This document shows positions 33,477 through 41,541 of a DNA stretch of 41,609 nt, piece after piece (within the stretch, counting starts at the first letter, position 1; every line of letters begins with the position of its first letter). The DNA comes from Phycisphaeraceae bacterium (GTDB lineage: Bacteria > Planctomycetota > Phycisphaerae > Phycisphaerales > Phycisphaeraceae). Where the stretch lies: contig JADLFV010000152.1 in NCBI GenBank assembly GCA_020849625.1, forward strand, positions 1 to 41,609, read 5' to 3'. The notes under the pieces are model-generated. The model did not search any database. It was not told the DNA's origin and saw only the letters and a program-made list of their open reading frames with translations. The translations under genes were made by a program, and so were the position numbers.

Positions 33477-33492
33477 CCGCTGAGCTCAGCGG
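33477..33492 (+). promoter_or_regulatory. 16-bp perfect palindrome upstream of the SRAP-umuDC operon
   Basis: CCGCTGAGCTCAGCGG lies 18 bases before the GTG of the SRAP gene. Its place at the head of a mutagenesis operon suggests an operator, perhaps for LexA, but the LexA box of this group is not known to me. A different dyad, GCCAGGTCCTGGC, lies upstream of dinB (37395-37407). Confidence 0.4.
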
Positions 33493-33509
33493 TGGCGTAA
33501 AATATCGGC

Positions 33510-34175
33510 GTGTGCAACCGCTATCGCCTCAAAGCCAAGCCTGACCAGCTGATCGACATGTTCGATCTGATCCGTGAGGTAGCCGACCTGGCCCTGGCCG
33601 CGGAGTATTTTCCTGGTAAGGCTGTCCCCGTGGTCCGCCAAGTGGGGCCTGCTCGACGGCTGGAACGGATGGTCTGGGGTTTCCCGCCGTTCAAGGGTAC
33701 GCGGCCGATCAACAACACACGTGCTGAGGACGCCGCATCCAGCCGCTTCTGGGCAAAGCACCTGAACCACCGCTGCGTGTTCCCGCTTTCGGAGGCGATA
33801 GAATGGCAACACCGGGTCAACCGCAAGACCGGCGAGTTGAAGAAGGTGCCACACGTGCTTCGCTTCCGCGACGGGCGTATCGCGGCCGTGGCGGGCATCT
33901 ACCAAGTTGGCCAGGACGCGGCCTGCTGCTCCATGCTCACCTGCCGGGCTAACCGCCTGTGGGCGACGATCCACAACGCCAAGCCCGACGATCCCCGGAT
34001 GGTGTGTTTCCTACTGGACCGCGACGCCTGGGGAGCCTGGCTGGATCCTACTCAACCCTTCGAGGCGGCCCGAGGGCTGCTGAAACCCGTCCCCGACGAG
34101 TTGGATCTGCTGATGGCCGAACCACTGGGCAGTCCTCCTGCCAAGACCGTTGACGAAGATCATTTGTTTGGTTAA
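33510..34175 (+). CDS. SRAP-family protein (YedK/HMCES-like, abasic-site DNA-protein crosslink)
   Basis: 221 residues from GTG 33510. The nucleophilic Cys2 is in place (MCNRY, usually MCGRF). Other conserved residues: N68-N-T-R71, the Glu in PLSEAIEWQ, and H155 in ATIHNAKPDDPRM. The protein caps abasic sites in single-stranded DNA. It is the first gene of an operon with umuD- and umuC-like genes, a frequent SOS grouping. The change CGRF to CNRY is modest. Confidence 0.9.
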   Translation: MCNRYRLKAKPDQLIDMFDLIREVADLALAAEYFPGKAVPVVRQVGPARRLERMVWGFPPFKGTRPINNTRAEDAASSRFWAKHLNHRCVFPLSEAIEWQHRVNRKTGELKKVPHVLRFRDGRIAAVAGIYQVGQDAACCSMLTCRANRLWATIHNAKPDDPRMVCFLLDRDAWGAWLDPTQPFEAARGLLKPVPDELDLLMAEPLGSPPAKTVDEDHLFG

Positions 34176-34184
34176 TGTAAGGGT

Positions 34185-34511
34185 ATGATCCGGTTACCCT
34201 TCACCGTACTTGGCGAGGTGGGGGCTGGCTTCCCCAAGGCCTCTGAGGGCTACGAGGACCAGCCGCTCAATCTGCAGGATTTGCTGGTCAAGCGGCCGGC
34301 CGCCACGTTCTTCTTCCGCGTGGTGGGTGACGTGCTGAAGTCTGAGGGTATCCCGGCCGGGGCCATCCTGGTGGTGGACCGCTCCCTGTCGCCGCGCCCC
34401 GGCAAGCTGGCCATCGTGGAACAGGACGGCCAGTTCGTGGTCCGCCGGTTGGTGGCCCGCGAAACCGCCACCTACTGCGGCATGGTCACCGCATCCGTCT
34501 TCAGGTTGTGA
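34185..34511 (+). CDS. UmuD-like S24 protein lacking both catalytic residues
   Basis: 108 residues, shorter than the ~139 of UmuD. The fold is recognisable: FPKASEGYEDQPLNLQDLLV, RPAATFFFRVVGD, ILVVDRSLSPRPGKLAIVEQ and DGQFVVRRL, with a possible cleavage pair A14-G15. The nucleophile motif GDSM reads G48-D49-V50-L51, so Ser is replaced by Val. The lysine of VKKL is replaced by Arg (R87-R88). The last two strands of the usual protein are also absent. It therefore cannot self-cleave by the known Ser-Lys mechanism and may be a fixed UmuC partner. It lies 9 bases after the SRAP gene and abuts umuC. Confidence 0.8.
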   Translation: MIRLPFTVLGEVGAGFPKASEGYEDQPLNLQDLLVKRPAATFFFRVVGDVLKSEGIPAGAILVVDRSLSPRPGKLAIVEQDGQFVVRRLVARETATYCGMVTASVFRL

Positions 34512-34516
34512 TAGCC

Positions 34517-35818
34517 ATGCTGGCCCACGTGGATGCCAACAACTTCTACGCCTCCTGCGAGCAGATCTTCAACCCGGCCCTGCGCGGCAGGCCCGTGGTG
34601 GTGCTGTCCAACAACGATGGCGTGATCGTGGCCCGCTCGGCCGAAGCGCGGGCCTTGGGCATCGACACGGCCCTGCCCTACTTCCAGATCGCGCCACTGC
34701 TGCGCCGCCACCATGTCCACGTGCTCAGCAGCAACTACACGCTCTACGACGACATGAGCAACCGCCTGACCGCGATCTACCGCCTGTTCGCAGACGAGGT
34801 GGAGATCTATTCCATCGATGAGTGCTTTCTGTCGTTCAAGAGTGTGGGCCAGCACGACCTGGCCGCGCATGGCCGCGACCTACGTGACACGGTCCACAAG
34901 TGGACGGGCATCCCCGTCGGCGTGGGGATCGCGCCCACCAAGACCTTGGCCAAGCTGGCCAATCATCTGGCCAAGCGCACCCCCGCCCCCGGAAGTGGTG
35001 GCGTCTGGGCGTTGGGTGATGAGCAGGCGGTCACCGCGGCGCTGGCCAGGGTGGAGCTGACCGACCTTTGGGGAATCTCTGGCGGCTTCCAGGGGCGGCT
35101 GGCCAGGATGGGCATCCACACGCCGCTGCACCTGCGCGACGCCGATCCCAACCGCGTCCGGGAAAGATTGGGCGTGGTCGGGCAGCGGATCGTGTACGAA
35201 CTGCGTGGCGAGCCCTGCATCGACCTCGAACTGGTGACGCCTGACAAGCAGAACATCTGCTGCTCGCGTTCCTTCGGCGACGAGACCAGCAGTCTCGACG
35301 AGTTGATCGAAGCCGTCTGCACCTTCGCCTCGCTGGCGGCGGTCAAGCTTCGCCGCCAGGATCTGGCCGCCGGCGCGGTCACGGTTTTCATCGGCACCAA
35401 CCCGCACGCACCCCCGGATGTTGAACAGTATCACAACAGTTACGGGGTTGGATTGTCGGTGCCGTCGTTTGACACCCGCGAAATCGCCGCCGCGGCCATC
35501 TATGGTCTGCGCCGCATCTACGATCCCCGACACAGTTACAAAAAGACCGGCATCCTCCTGCACCGCCTGCTGAAACGCTCCAACATCCAGCCGCATCTGT
35601 TCGATCATCGCGACCAAGCCAAGACTTACCGCCTGATGACGGTGTTCGACCGCATCAACCGTGACCACGGCCGCGCGACCATCCGCATCGCGGCGGCCAA
35701 GTCCTTCGACCTGATGCCCGGCCGCACCGTGGCCTGGCAAGGCCGCTGCGAGCGGCGATCTCCCCGCTACACCACGCGCTGGGATGAGTTGCCACGTGCG
35801 ATGGCACTGGCCTGTTAA
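34517..35818 (+). CDS. umuC: Y-family DNA polymerase, UmuC type
   Basis: 433 residues. ATG 34517 gives MLAHVDANNFYASCEQIF, the normal UmuC start; GTG 34508, overlapping the umuD stop, is possible. Catalytic carboxylates: D6 in the first motif and S99-I-D-E102 in SIDECFLSF. HhH region LWGISGGFQGRLARMGI, little finger and C-terminal tail as in UmuC. It performs translesion synthesis as part of Pol V together with a UmuD-type partner. Confidence 0.9.
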   Translation: MLAHVDANNFYASCEQIFNPALRGRPVVVLSNNDGVIVARSAEARALGIDTALPYFQIAPLLRRHHVHVLSSNYTLYDDMSNRLTAIYRLFADEVEIYSIDECFLSFKSVGQHDLAAHGRDLRDTVHKWTGIPVGVGIAPTKTLAKLANHLAKRTPAPGSGGVWALGDEQAVTAALARVELTDLWGISGGFQGRLARMGIHTPLHLRDADPNRVRERLGVVGQRIVYELRGEPCIDLELVTPDKQNICCSRSFGDETSSLDELIEAVCTFASLAAVKLRRQDLAAGAVTVFIGTNPHAPPDVEQYHNSYGVGLSVPSFDTREIAAAAIYGLRRIYDPRHSYKKTGILLHRLLKRSNIQPHLFDHRDQAKTYRLMTVFDRINRDHGRATIRIAAAKSFDLMPGRTVAWQGRCERRSPRYTTRWDELPRAMALAC

Positions 35819-35876
35819 CCCAACTTCCGCAGTTTGGTCTGTGAAGAATTCTTTCGCGGCGTGATACCAATCCCAT

Positions 35877-36238
35877 TTAAATCTCGTGCGTGAGCCATTC
35901 GGTGGCGGTGATGGTTTGTAGCCGTTGGGGGGTGAGTTTGTTCCAGCTTTCGACGCAAGCGCGGTCGATGGCCGCTTCGTTCTCGAACACGCGGTTGCTC
36001 AGGTCGTGCTGACGCATCCACTGCCACACGCGCTCCATCGGCATCAACTCCGGTGAGTAGGGCGGCAACAGCAGCAGCGTCATCGAGGCCGGCACCTTCA
36101 GATCTTTGGCCTGGTGCCAGCCGGCGCCGTCGAGCACCAGCACCACATGCACCTGGGGGCCCTCTTCTTCGGCGATCATCCGCAGGTGCGCGCTCATCAG
36201 GTCAGCGTTGACCGTGGGTGCGATCAGCCCCACCGCGC
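35877..36238 (-). pseudogene. IS630-family transposase, C-terminal half only
   Basis: The minus strand encodes the DDE_3 end of an IS630 transposase: GAVGLIAPTVNADLMSAHLR, then VVLVLDGAGWHQAKDLKVP (second Asp), then LLLLPPYSPELMPMERVWQW (catalytic Glu region), to LTHEI-stop at 35877. The N-terminal half is missing; sequence beyond about 36238 belongs to dinB. The end region ATTTAAATGGGATTGGTATCA may be near the element's terminus. The complete N-terminus of such a transposase appears in the opposite direction at 41542. Confidence 0.8.
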
Positions 36239-37371
36239 CGGATGGTCTGTTTGCCGAACTTTTCATTGATGTGATCCGCCAGCTGATCCAGTTTCCGCTG
36301 CCGCGCTCTATCCGGATCAGGAAACAGCTCCAGCGACTCGCCGCCGGTATTCAAACGCTCGGCTGTGACGCCGATCAGACGCACCGGCTGGAAAGGCCAG
36401 CGGTCGAACATCTCCCGGGCTGCTTGCCACAATTCAGTGGTTAGATCCGTCGCAGCATGTAGTGTGGTGGAGCGGCTGATGGTCTGGAAGTCCCCGAAGC
36501 GGATCTTCACAGATACACCTTTGGCCATCATTCCATGCTTGCGCAGTCTGTAGGCCACCTGTTGCACCTGGTCGAACAGCACACGACGGACATCATCCGC
36601 ATCACCCAGATCAGCAGGAAACGTCTGCTCGTGGCCAATGGACTTGGCTTCCTGGTCCGGCACCACCGGCCGCTCGTCGATGCCGCGGCTCAAGTTGTAG
36701 TAACGCTCCGCGTCGCTGCCAAAATACCGCTGCAAGCGCTCGATCGACAATTGGCGCAGGTCGCCGACAGTGCGGATGCCCATCTCTTCCAGATGCGCTG
36801 CCGAGACCCGGCCGATGCCCCACAGTCGGCTGACTGGAAGTGGCAGCAGCACGCGGTCGATGTCCTGGGGATTGATGATCACCAGGCCATCGGGCTTGTT
36901 CATATCCGAACCCATTTTGGCCAGGAATTTGTTGGGTGCCAGGCCGATGGAGGCGGTCAGCTTCAGTTCAGACTGGATGCGATCTTTGAGGCGTCGGGCG
37001 ACTTCGGCCGGCTCGCCCAGTGAGCGCTGGGTACCGGTCAGATCGAGGAACGCCTCGTCAATACTCAGCGGTTCAACCACTGGGGAAAACTCATCCAGGA
37101 TGGCGAACATCTGCTGTGAGACTTCACGATAGCGCTGGCCATCCACCGGCAGCACCACCGCCTGCGGGCAGCGCCGCTTGGCAATGGACATGGGTTGCGC
37201 CGAGTGACATCCGTAGGGCCGAGCCTCATAGCTGGCCGTCGCCACCACGCCGCGCGGACCGTCGTGGCCGATCAGGACCGGCAACCCGCGCAACGCTGGT
37301 TTGTCCCGCTGCTCCACCGCCGCGAAGAAGGCGTCCATATCCAGATGCAAAATCCAGCGCGGTGCACCCAT
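36202..37371 (-). CDS. dinB: DNA polymerase IV (Y family)
   Basis: 389 residues. Catalytic motifs: D11-M-D13 at the N-terminus and S103-I-D105-E106 in PLSIDEAFLD; HhH LWGIGRVSAAHLEEMGI. The normal DinB end near FGKQTIRRGG is followed by eight residues (ADRTHGQR) encoded by the IS630 fragment in another frame, so the native stop was replaced. The active core is unaffected, though a C-terminal clamp-binding motif, if once present, is lost. It converges on umuC. ATG 37371 is used; weak SD. Confidence 0.9.
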   Translation of the reverse strand: MGAPRWILHLDMDAFFAAVEQRDKPALRGLPVLIGHDGPRGVVATASYEARPYGCHSAQPMSIAKRRCPQAVVLPVDGQRYREVSQQMFAILDEFSPVVEPLSIDEAFLDLTGTQRSLGEPAEVARRLKDRIQSELKLTASIGLAPNKFLAKMGSDMNKPDGLVIINPQDIDRVLLPLPVSRLWGIGRVSAAHLEEMGIRTVGDLRQLSIERLQRYFGSDAERYYNLSRGIDERPVVPDQEAKSIGHEQTFPADLGDADDVRRVLFDQVQQVAYRLRKHGMMAKGVSVKIRFGDFQTISRSTTLHAATDLTTELWQAAREMFDRWPFQPVRLIGVTAERLNTGGESLELFPDPDRARQRKLDQLADHINEKFGKQTIRRGGADRTHGQR

Positions 37372-37506
37372 GCTGCCATTTTAGTCGACGGGTAGCCAGG
37401 TCCTGGCAGTCATCAGGCTCATCGTCGGGTAAACCACCTACACGACATCTGATATGGAACCTGCCGGCCTCAGATACAATGTCCATAAAAGCAACGGAGG
37501 TGGCGC

Positions 37507-38172
37507 ATGAAAGCCGGGAGCATGTCTGTGCTGGTCGTCCTATTGATGGGGTGTGTTTCACCTGCTTGTGCCGGGACGGTTCAATATCTACTCACCGCCA
37601 CACTGGGGCCTGTCCAGTATTACTCGCCAGCCCAGGAAGCCCGCTTCAGCGACCTGCTCGGGCCGCTGAGCGGCGGGACCATGGAGATCCGTTACTGCAT
37701 GGACGAGCATGCCTTTGATTGGCTGGAGGGGATCGACCCTCGCTCCCTTCTGGGTCAGCACACCGAGGTTGTGGCCCAGCACACACAAGTGAGTTTTTAT
37801 GACACGGGTGGCGTCATGCACCTGGACTTCGAGGCGCGAGGGTCGTTCATCTTCCGGCCATACGGTGGCACCATGAGGGCGGCGCAGACTGATTACCCAC
37901 AGGATGGCCAGTATTTTTTCTTCTATGCGAATATTCCCACTGCCAAGCCCGGCGAGTTCCACCACCCTCTGTACCTCTCGTCGGTCTTCTTTTTTGATTG
38001 GCTCTACGCCTCGTTCGATGGGAAAAACGCGGCGTTCTTTACGCTTGATGGGCCGGCCACAATGACCATGGAACCCGGGTGCATCATTCCGATTCCAGAA
38101 GCCGCTCTTGCCGGATATGCGCTACTACTGTCGCTGGCCTGGCGACGGTATGGGATCACCCAGAGCCGATAG
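37507..38172 (+). CDS. Exported protein with PEP-CTERM-like C-terminus
   Basis: 221 residues. GGAGG precedes the ATG by 6 bases. Signal peptide about 1-22 (VVLLMGCVSPACA). The mature part is beta-rich without a known domain (MEIRYCMDEHAF, MHLDFEARGSFIFRP, FFFYANIPT). It ends IPIPEAALAGYALLLSLAWRRYG, a PEP-CTERM variant: PEA, hydrophobic helix, Arg pair. Likely surface-anchored via exosortase; function unknown. Confidence 0.65.
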   Translation: MKAGSMSVLVVLLMGCVSPACAGTVQYLLTATLGPVQYYSPAQEARFSDLLGPLSGGTMEIRYCMDEHAFDWLEGIDPRSLLGQHTEVVAQHTQVSFYDTGGVMHLDFEARGSFIFRPYGGTMRAAQTDYPQDGQYFFFYANIPTAKPGEFHHPLYLSSVFFFDWLYASFDGKNAAFFTLDGPATMTMEPGCIIPIPEAALAGYALLLSLAWRRYGITQSR

Positions 38173-38299
38173 CTGGGCTCGGCAATAACTCGGTGCCTCC
38201 GCGCAGATGCGCTGTGATGGCGATGGTGTATCACGTCGTTGCGGCTGATCTGACCGGTCCTTACTATGGCGTGGTTCCAGGGAACATAGAGGGGGTGCC

Positions 38300-39184
38300 A
38301 TGTCGCGCCGTCAGAATGACTCGTTGTCTGAACTGGCCAGCCAGCTGTTCATCGTCACACCGATCTGGGTGGGCCCCGTGGTGGCGCTCTTCACATGGAT
38401 GGTGTTCTACTGGATAGCACCGGCCCTCATGCCACAGTTGTTTGGCAACATCGACATGACTCAATTCTGGCATCAAATCTTCCGTGGCCTGGCATGGATT
38501 GCCGGAGCGGTCGTTCTGCTGGCCTGGTTCGGTGCAGAGATGACCAAATATCGGCGACGCAAAATGCTGGACGGGCAGACGGGTTTATCCAGTATTCGCG
38601 ACCTGACTTGGAGACAGTTCGAACATCTGGTCTGCGAAGCCTACCGCCGACGCGGCTACCTGGCCGAGGTGGTTGGGACGCAGGGCAACGATGGCGGTGT
38701 GGATGTCATCCTCACCGGACATGGGGAAACGGTTCTCGTCCAATGCAAACAGTGGAAGGCATGGCGCGTGGGCGTCGGGGTGGTCCGCGATCTGCGGGGT
38801 GTTGTGGCTGATCGTCGGGCGACGCGGGGAATCGTTGTCACATCAGGAGGATTTACCAAGGAGGCGGTGGCGTTTGCTCAGCGGAATCCCATTGAGCTGG
38901 TGGACGGTCCCAAGCTGACTGCATTGATCGCGCAGGTGCAACAACCAGAACAGGCGGAGATAGAACCCGCCTCGGCACAGTCTCCGCAGTCCCCCACCTG
39001 CCCACTTTGTGGCTCGTCTATGGTGCGCCGGACGGCCCGCCGCGGTGCCCACGCCGGGTCGGAATTCTGGGGGTGTGAGCGATACCCGGGTTGTCGGGGA
39101 ATTCGACCGATCAGTGAACAGAACGCGGTTGCTTCCAATGATCGCTCGTGGGCACCTGCGACCCCCGATCAATTTCCCCGGTGA
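38300..39184 (+). CDS. Membrane Mrr-like restriction endonuclease with C-terminal zinc ribbon
   Basis: 294 residues. Two membrane helices (about 20-44 and 62-78), then a restriction-endonuclease-like domain with E108 in WRQFEHLVCEAYRRRGY, D135 in GGVDVILTG and Q148-C-K150 (VLVQCKQWK), the D...QxK variant of PD-(D/E)xK. The C-terminus has a topoisomerase-type C4 zinc ribbon with C234, C237, C259 and C265. Such proteins are common in bacteria and probably act on DNA at the membrane; no methyltransferase is near, so it is not a classical restriction system. Confidence 0.8.
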   Translation: MSRRQNDSLSELASQLFIVTPIWVGPVVALFTWMVFYWIAPALMPQLFGNIDMTQFWHQIFRGLAWIAGAVVLLAWFGAEMTKYRRRKMLDGQTGLSSIRDLTWRQFEHLVCEAYRRRGYLAEVVGTQGNDGGVDVILTGHGETVLVQCKQWKAWRVGVGVVRDLRGVVADRRATRGIVVTSGGFTKEAVAFAQRNPIELVDGPKLTALIAQVQQPEQAEIEPASAQSPQSPTCPLCGSSMVRRTARRGAHAGSEFWGCERYPGCRGIRPISEQNAVASNDRSWAPATPDQFPR

Positions 39185-39335
39185 GGGCCTCTTGTTCTCG
39201 CTGAGGCGGATGAGGCAACATGAGTGCGTTGGCTGGAAGGGTGGTATTACCCACATGGAATTGTCGGCCGGCATTACGGCAACCATAATCAATCGCCAAG
39301 GCACCCCATTCCTCCAATCATCTTGAACTACAGGC

Positions 39336-40484
39336 ATGGATCAAACACCACTACAACAGGCCATTGAGCATATTCCGGCATTACAGAATCCCACCACACC
39401 CGCCATGAAACGACTGCGAGCTCGGCTGGAAGCCAAACCGCTGGTCATCCCCCGCCGTTTCACACGAAAGAGGCACGAATCACCCGGCCAGGCACAAGTA
39501 CGACAACGCAATTCAGAGCTTCATGCCATGAAGAGAACCGCCAATCGCACCCAGGTACCACATAAGTTGACCGAACCACATCCCCTGGTCGCTCAGGCTG
39601 CCGGTGTCTTCGCCAAACTGAAGCCGAATCAAGAGGGCTTATTAATCCCCAAAGTGATTGGTTGCCTGGACCTGATGGTCTCACCGCCGGTTCTGGAACG
39701 AGCATTATTGATTCTGGACACTCTCATCAAGCAGATGGAGGCAACGGGCTGGCGAGTGGAAGTGGCCAAGAGGGGGCAAAGACAAACGACCGTCAACACG
39801 GGCACAGCCATCCTTCCTTTTGTGCTGGTCGAGGAAGTCGAAGTAATCAAACATCCACGTCCCAAACTCAAGGACAACCCCTATAAACATGGAACGATGG
39901 CCTGGCTCGACTATGACCTGGATCTGCCCCAAGCACCGCCACCGACCATTCAGCTCACGGGACGCCTTCGGTTTCGCTATAGCGCCGGTTCGAATCGGAT
40001 CCGATCAACATGGACGGACTGTGAACGCTTCGTGTTAGAGGAGTGCATTGACACCATCATTGATGGCGCTCGCCGGGTAGAAGTGCGACTTAAAGAGATG
40101 GTGGTCGAAGAGGCGGAGAGACTGCGCAAGCGGGAAGAGATGGAGCGCCAGTGGGAAGAGGAGCGGAGACAGCGGTTGATAGCAGACCAACATCGCCAGC
40201 TCGTACAATCCAGGATTGAAGTGCTTGAGCAACACATTGGCAGGATGCAAAAAGCCGACTTGATGCGTGAGTATGCTCGCAGGATTGAAGAGCAGGTGAC
40301 AAACCGCGAGATCGCCAATGCCACCGAATGGATCCGCTGGGTGCGTAGCTACGCCGACACTATTGACCCAACGCTTGAATCCAGCACCCCGTCAGCGCCG
40401 ACTGATTCCACTGCGATTTTGTTAAGCCACAACACAACGACGAGACATCAATGTGGCTGCCCACGTACACCAATTCCAGTGTGA
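39336..40484 (+). CDS. Hypothetical protein with long charged coiled coil
   Basis: 382 residues. The block HPLVAQAAGVFAKLKPNQEG, CLDLMVSPPVLERALLILDT and LIKQMEATGWRVEV resembles a conserved domain seen in uncharacterised proteins of mobile regions. Residues about 250-330 are a coiled coil rich in Glu, Arg and Gln (EERRQRLIADQHRQ). No signal peptide, membrane helix or catalytic motif. GC is lower than upstream, suggesting transfer. It lies between a membrane nuclease and the next hypothetical gene. Confidence 0.65.
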   Translation: MDQTPLQQAIEHIPALQNPTTPAMKRLRARLEAKPLVIPRRFTRKRHESPGQAQVRQRNSELHAMKRTANRTQVPHKLTEPHPLVAQAAGVFAKLKPNQEGLLIPKVIGCLDLMVSPPVLERALLILDTLIKQMEATGWRVEVAKRGQRQTTVNTGTAILPFVLVEEVEVIKHPRPKLKDNPYKHGTMAWLDYDLDLPQAPPPTIQLTGRLRFRYSAGSNRIRSTWTDCERFVLEECIDTIIDGARRVEVRLKEMVVEEAERLRKREEMERQWEEERRQRLIADQHRQLVQSRIEVLEQHIGRMQKADLMREYARRIEEQVTNREIANATEWIRWVRSYADTIDPTLESSTPSAPTDSTAILLSHNTTTRHQCGCPRTPIPV

Positions 40485-40493
40485 GTGTAGGAC

Positions 40494-41438
40494 TTATCGC
40501 ACGAGGTAAAGTCCCGTTTGTACTTTGTCGAATATGCGCCTGTTGGTGCCAGCACAACTGCAAGAACCCTTGTTGCCTTGCCCATGGTCATTGGGGAGTA
40601 AGCTACCTCGTGTGAAGTTGGGAAATGCTTGAAGAACAATTCTCTCGATCTCAGCTGTCCGCAAGGTCTTGCCACGGTAATTTCTTAATGCAGAAGCAAA
40701 CATTTCATGATTCGTCATGTAATTACCTCCCTTTGCTACTGATGTGGATACTCCAATACTTGTTGCCATTCGAGATGACGGCTTGCCGCATCGGGGGCTA
40801 TCATTGCCTCGCCCGTATGTCCATAAGATCTTATCAATATTGCGGGCGGTCCAGGTTGATGTCTCGAACAGCCGGTTAAGTTGATCTGCTTTGCGCATCA
40901 TGATTTGAATGAGAACAACACCATCTGCGGTCGTTAAGGATTCTTCATTCATCGATCGTAGAACGTTAGCCTCAGGCAAGCCGGTGATTTCGCGTAATGC
41001 TTTAACAACGAACTGATCGACGGTTCCAAAACTGCGTGGATACAGAAGTGCCAGAAGGCCGGATGCCCCGGCACATCCAAGCCCCCGGATTTCTTGGCCG
41101 GTTGTTAGGCCGCCTGCTATGTCACGGGGATCGAGTGAAATTAACTCCAGTTTGATTTTGTGTAGTTTATCCAGAGCATTCTCTGTGACATATCGATCGA
41201 GATGGCGAGTTGTGCTGGCATACCTATTGCTGGCGGTGTATTTCCAGCGAAAATATTGCTCCCTTAAAAACCGATACCAGCCCTGGGCATCCAATTGCTT
41301 CAGATGGTCGATAGTGAGTCTTTCCAATGACCCTTCCAAGGCGATATTGGCCGGTTTCACGAAGTCCCAATAGCGACGTAGTGCTGTATCCCACACCGAG
41401 GAATCATTCGAGTTCCACAGTTTGTCAATGGTGAGCAT
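40494..41438 (-). CDS. Hypothetical protein, glycosylase-like helical region and C-terminal Cys-containing domain
   Basis: 314 residues. GGGGA 8 bases before ATG 41438. Middle part GCAGASGLLALLYPRSFGTVDQFVVKAL resembles the helical HhH-GPD-type arrangement seen in small uncharacterised proteins, but no catalytic Asp is recognised. The last ~70 residues (RTAEIERIVLQAFPNFTRGS, LLPNDHGQGNKGSCSCAGTN, RRIFDKVQTGLYLVR) form a separate domain seen at the ends of some restriction-associated proteins. Low GC compared with the window; probably acquired. Function unknown. Confidence 0.6.
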   Translation of the reverse strand: MLTIDKLWNSNDSSVWDTALRRYWDFVKPANIALEGSLERLTIDHLKQLDAQGWYRFLREQYFRWKYTASNRYASTTRHLDRYVTENALDKLHKIKLELISLDPRDIAGGLTTGQEIRGLGCAGASGLLALLYPRSFGTVDQFVVKALREITGLPEANVLRSMNEESLTTADGVVLIQIMMRKADQLNRLFETSTWTARNIDKILWTYGRGNDSPRCGKPSSRMATSIGVSTSVAKGGNYMTNHEMFASALRNYRGKTLRTAEIERIVLQAFPNFTRGSLLPNDHGQGNKGSCSCAGTNRRIFDKVQTGLYLVR

Positions 41439-41506
41439 GATCTTGGTCCCCTTCGCATGGTATGATGTTCTATGCCGCCGTAGTTACTAACCAGAGCATA
41501 ATATAG

Positions 41507-41535
41507 TTGACATTGCAGCCTCATCTCGGTAGAAT
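41507..41535 (+). promoter_or_regulatory. Promoter of the IS630-type transposase
   Basis: TTGACA (41507-41512), 17-bp spacer and TAGAAT (41530-41535), ending 6 bases before ATG 41542. No ribosome site between, so it may be leaderless. Confidence 0.55.
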
Positions 41536-41541
41536 GCCGAC

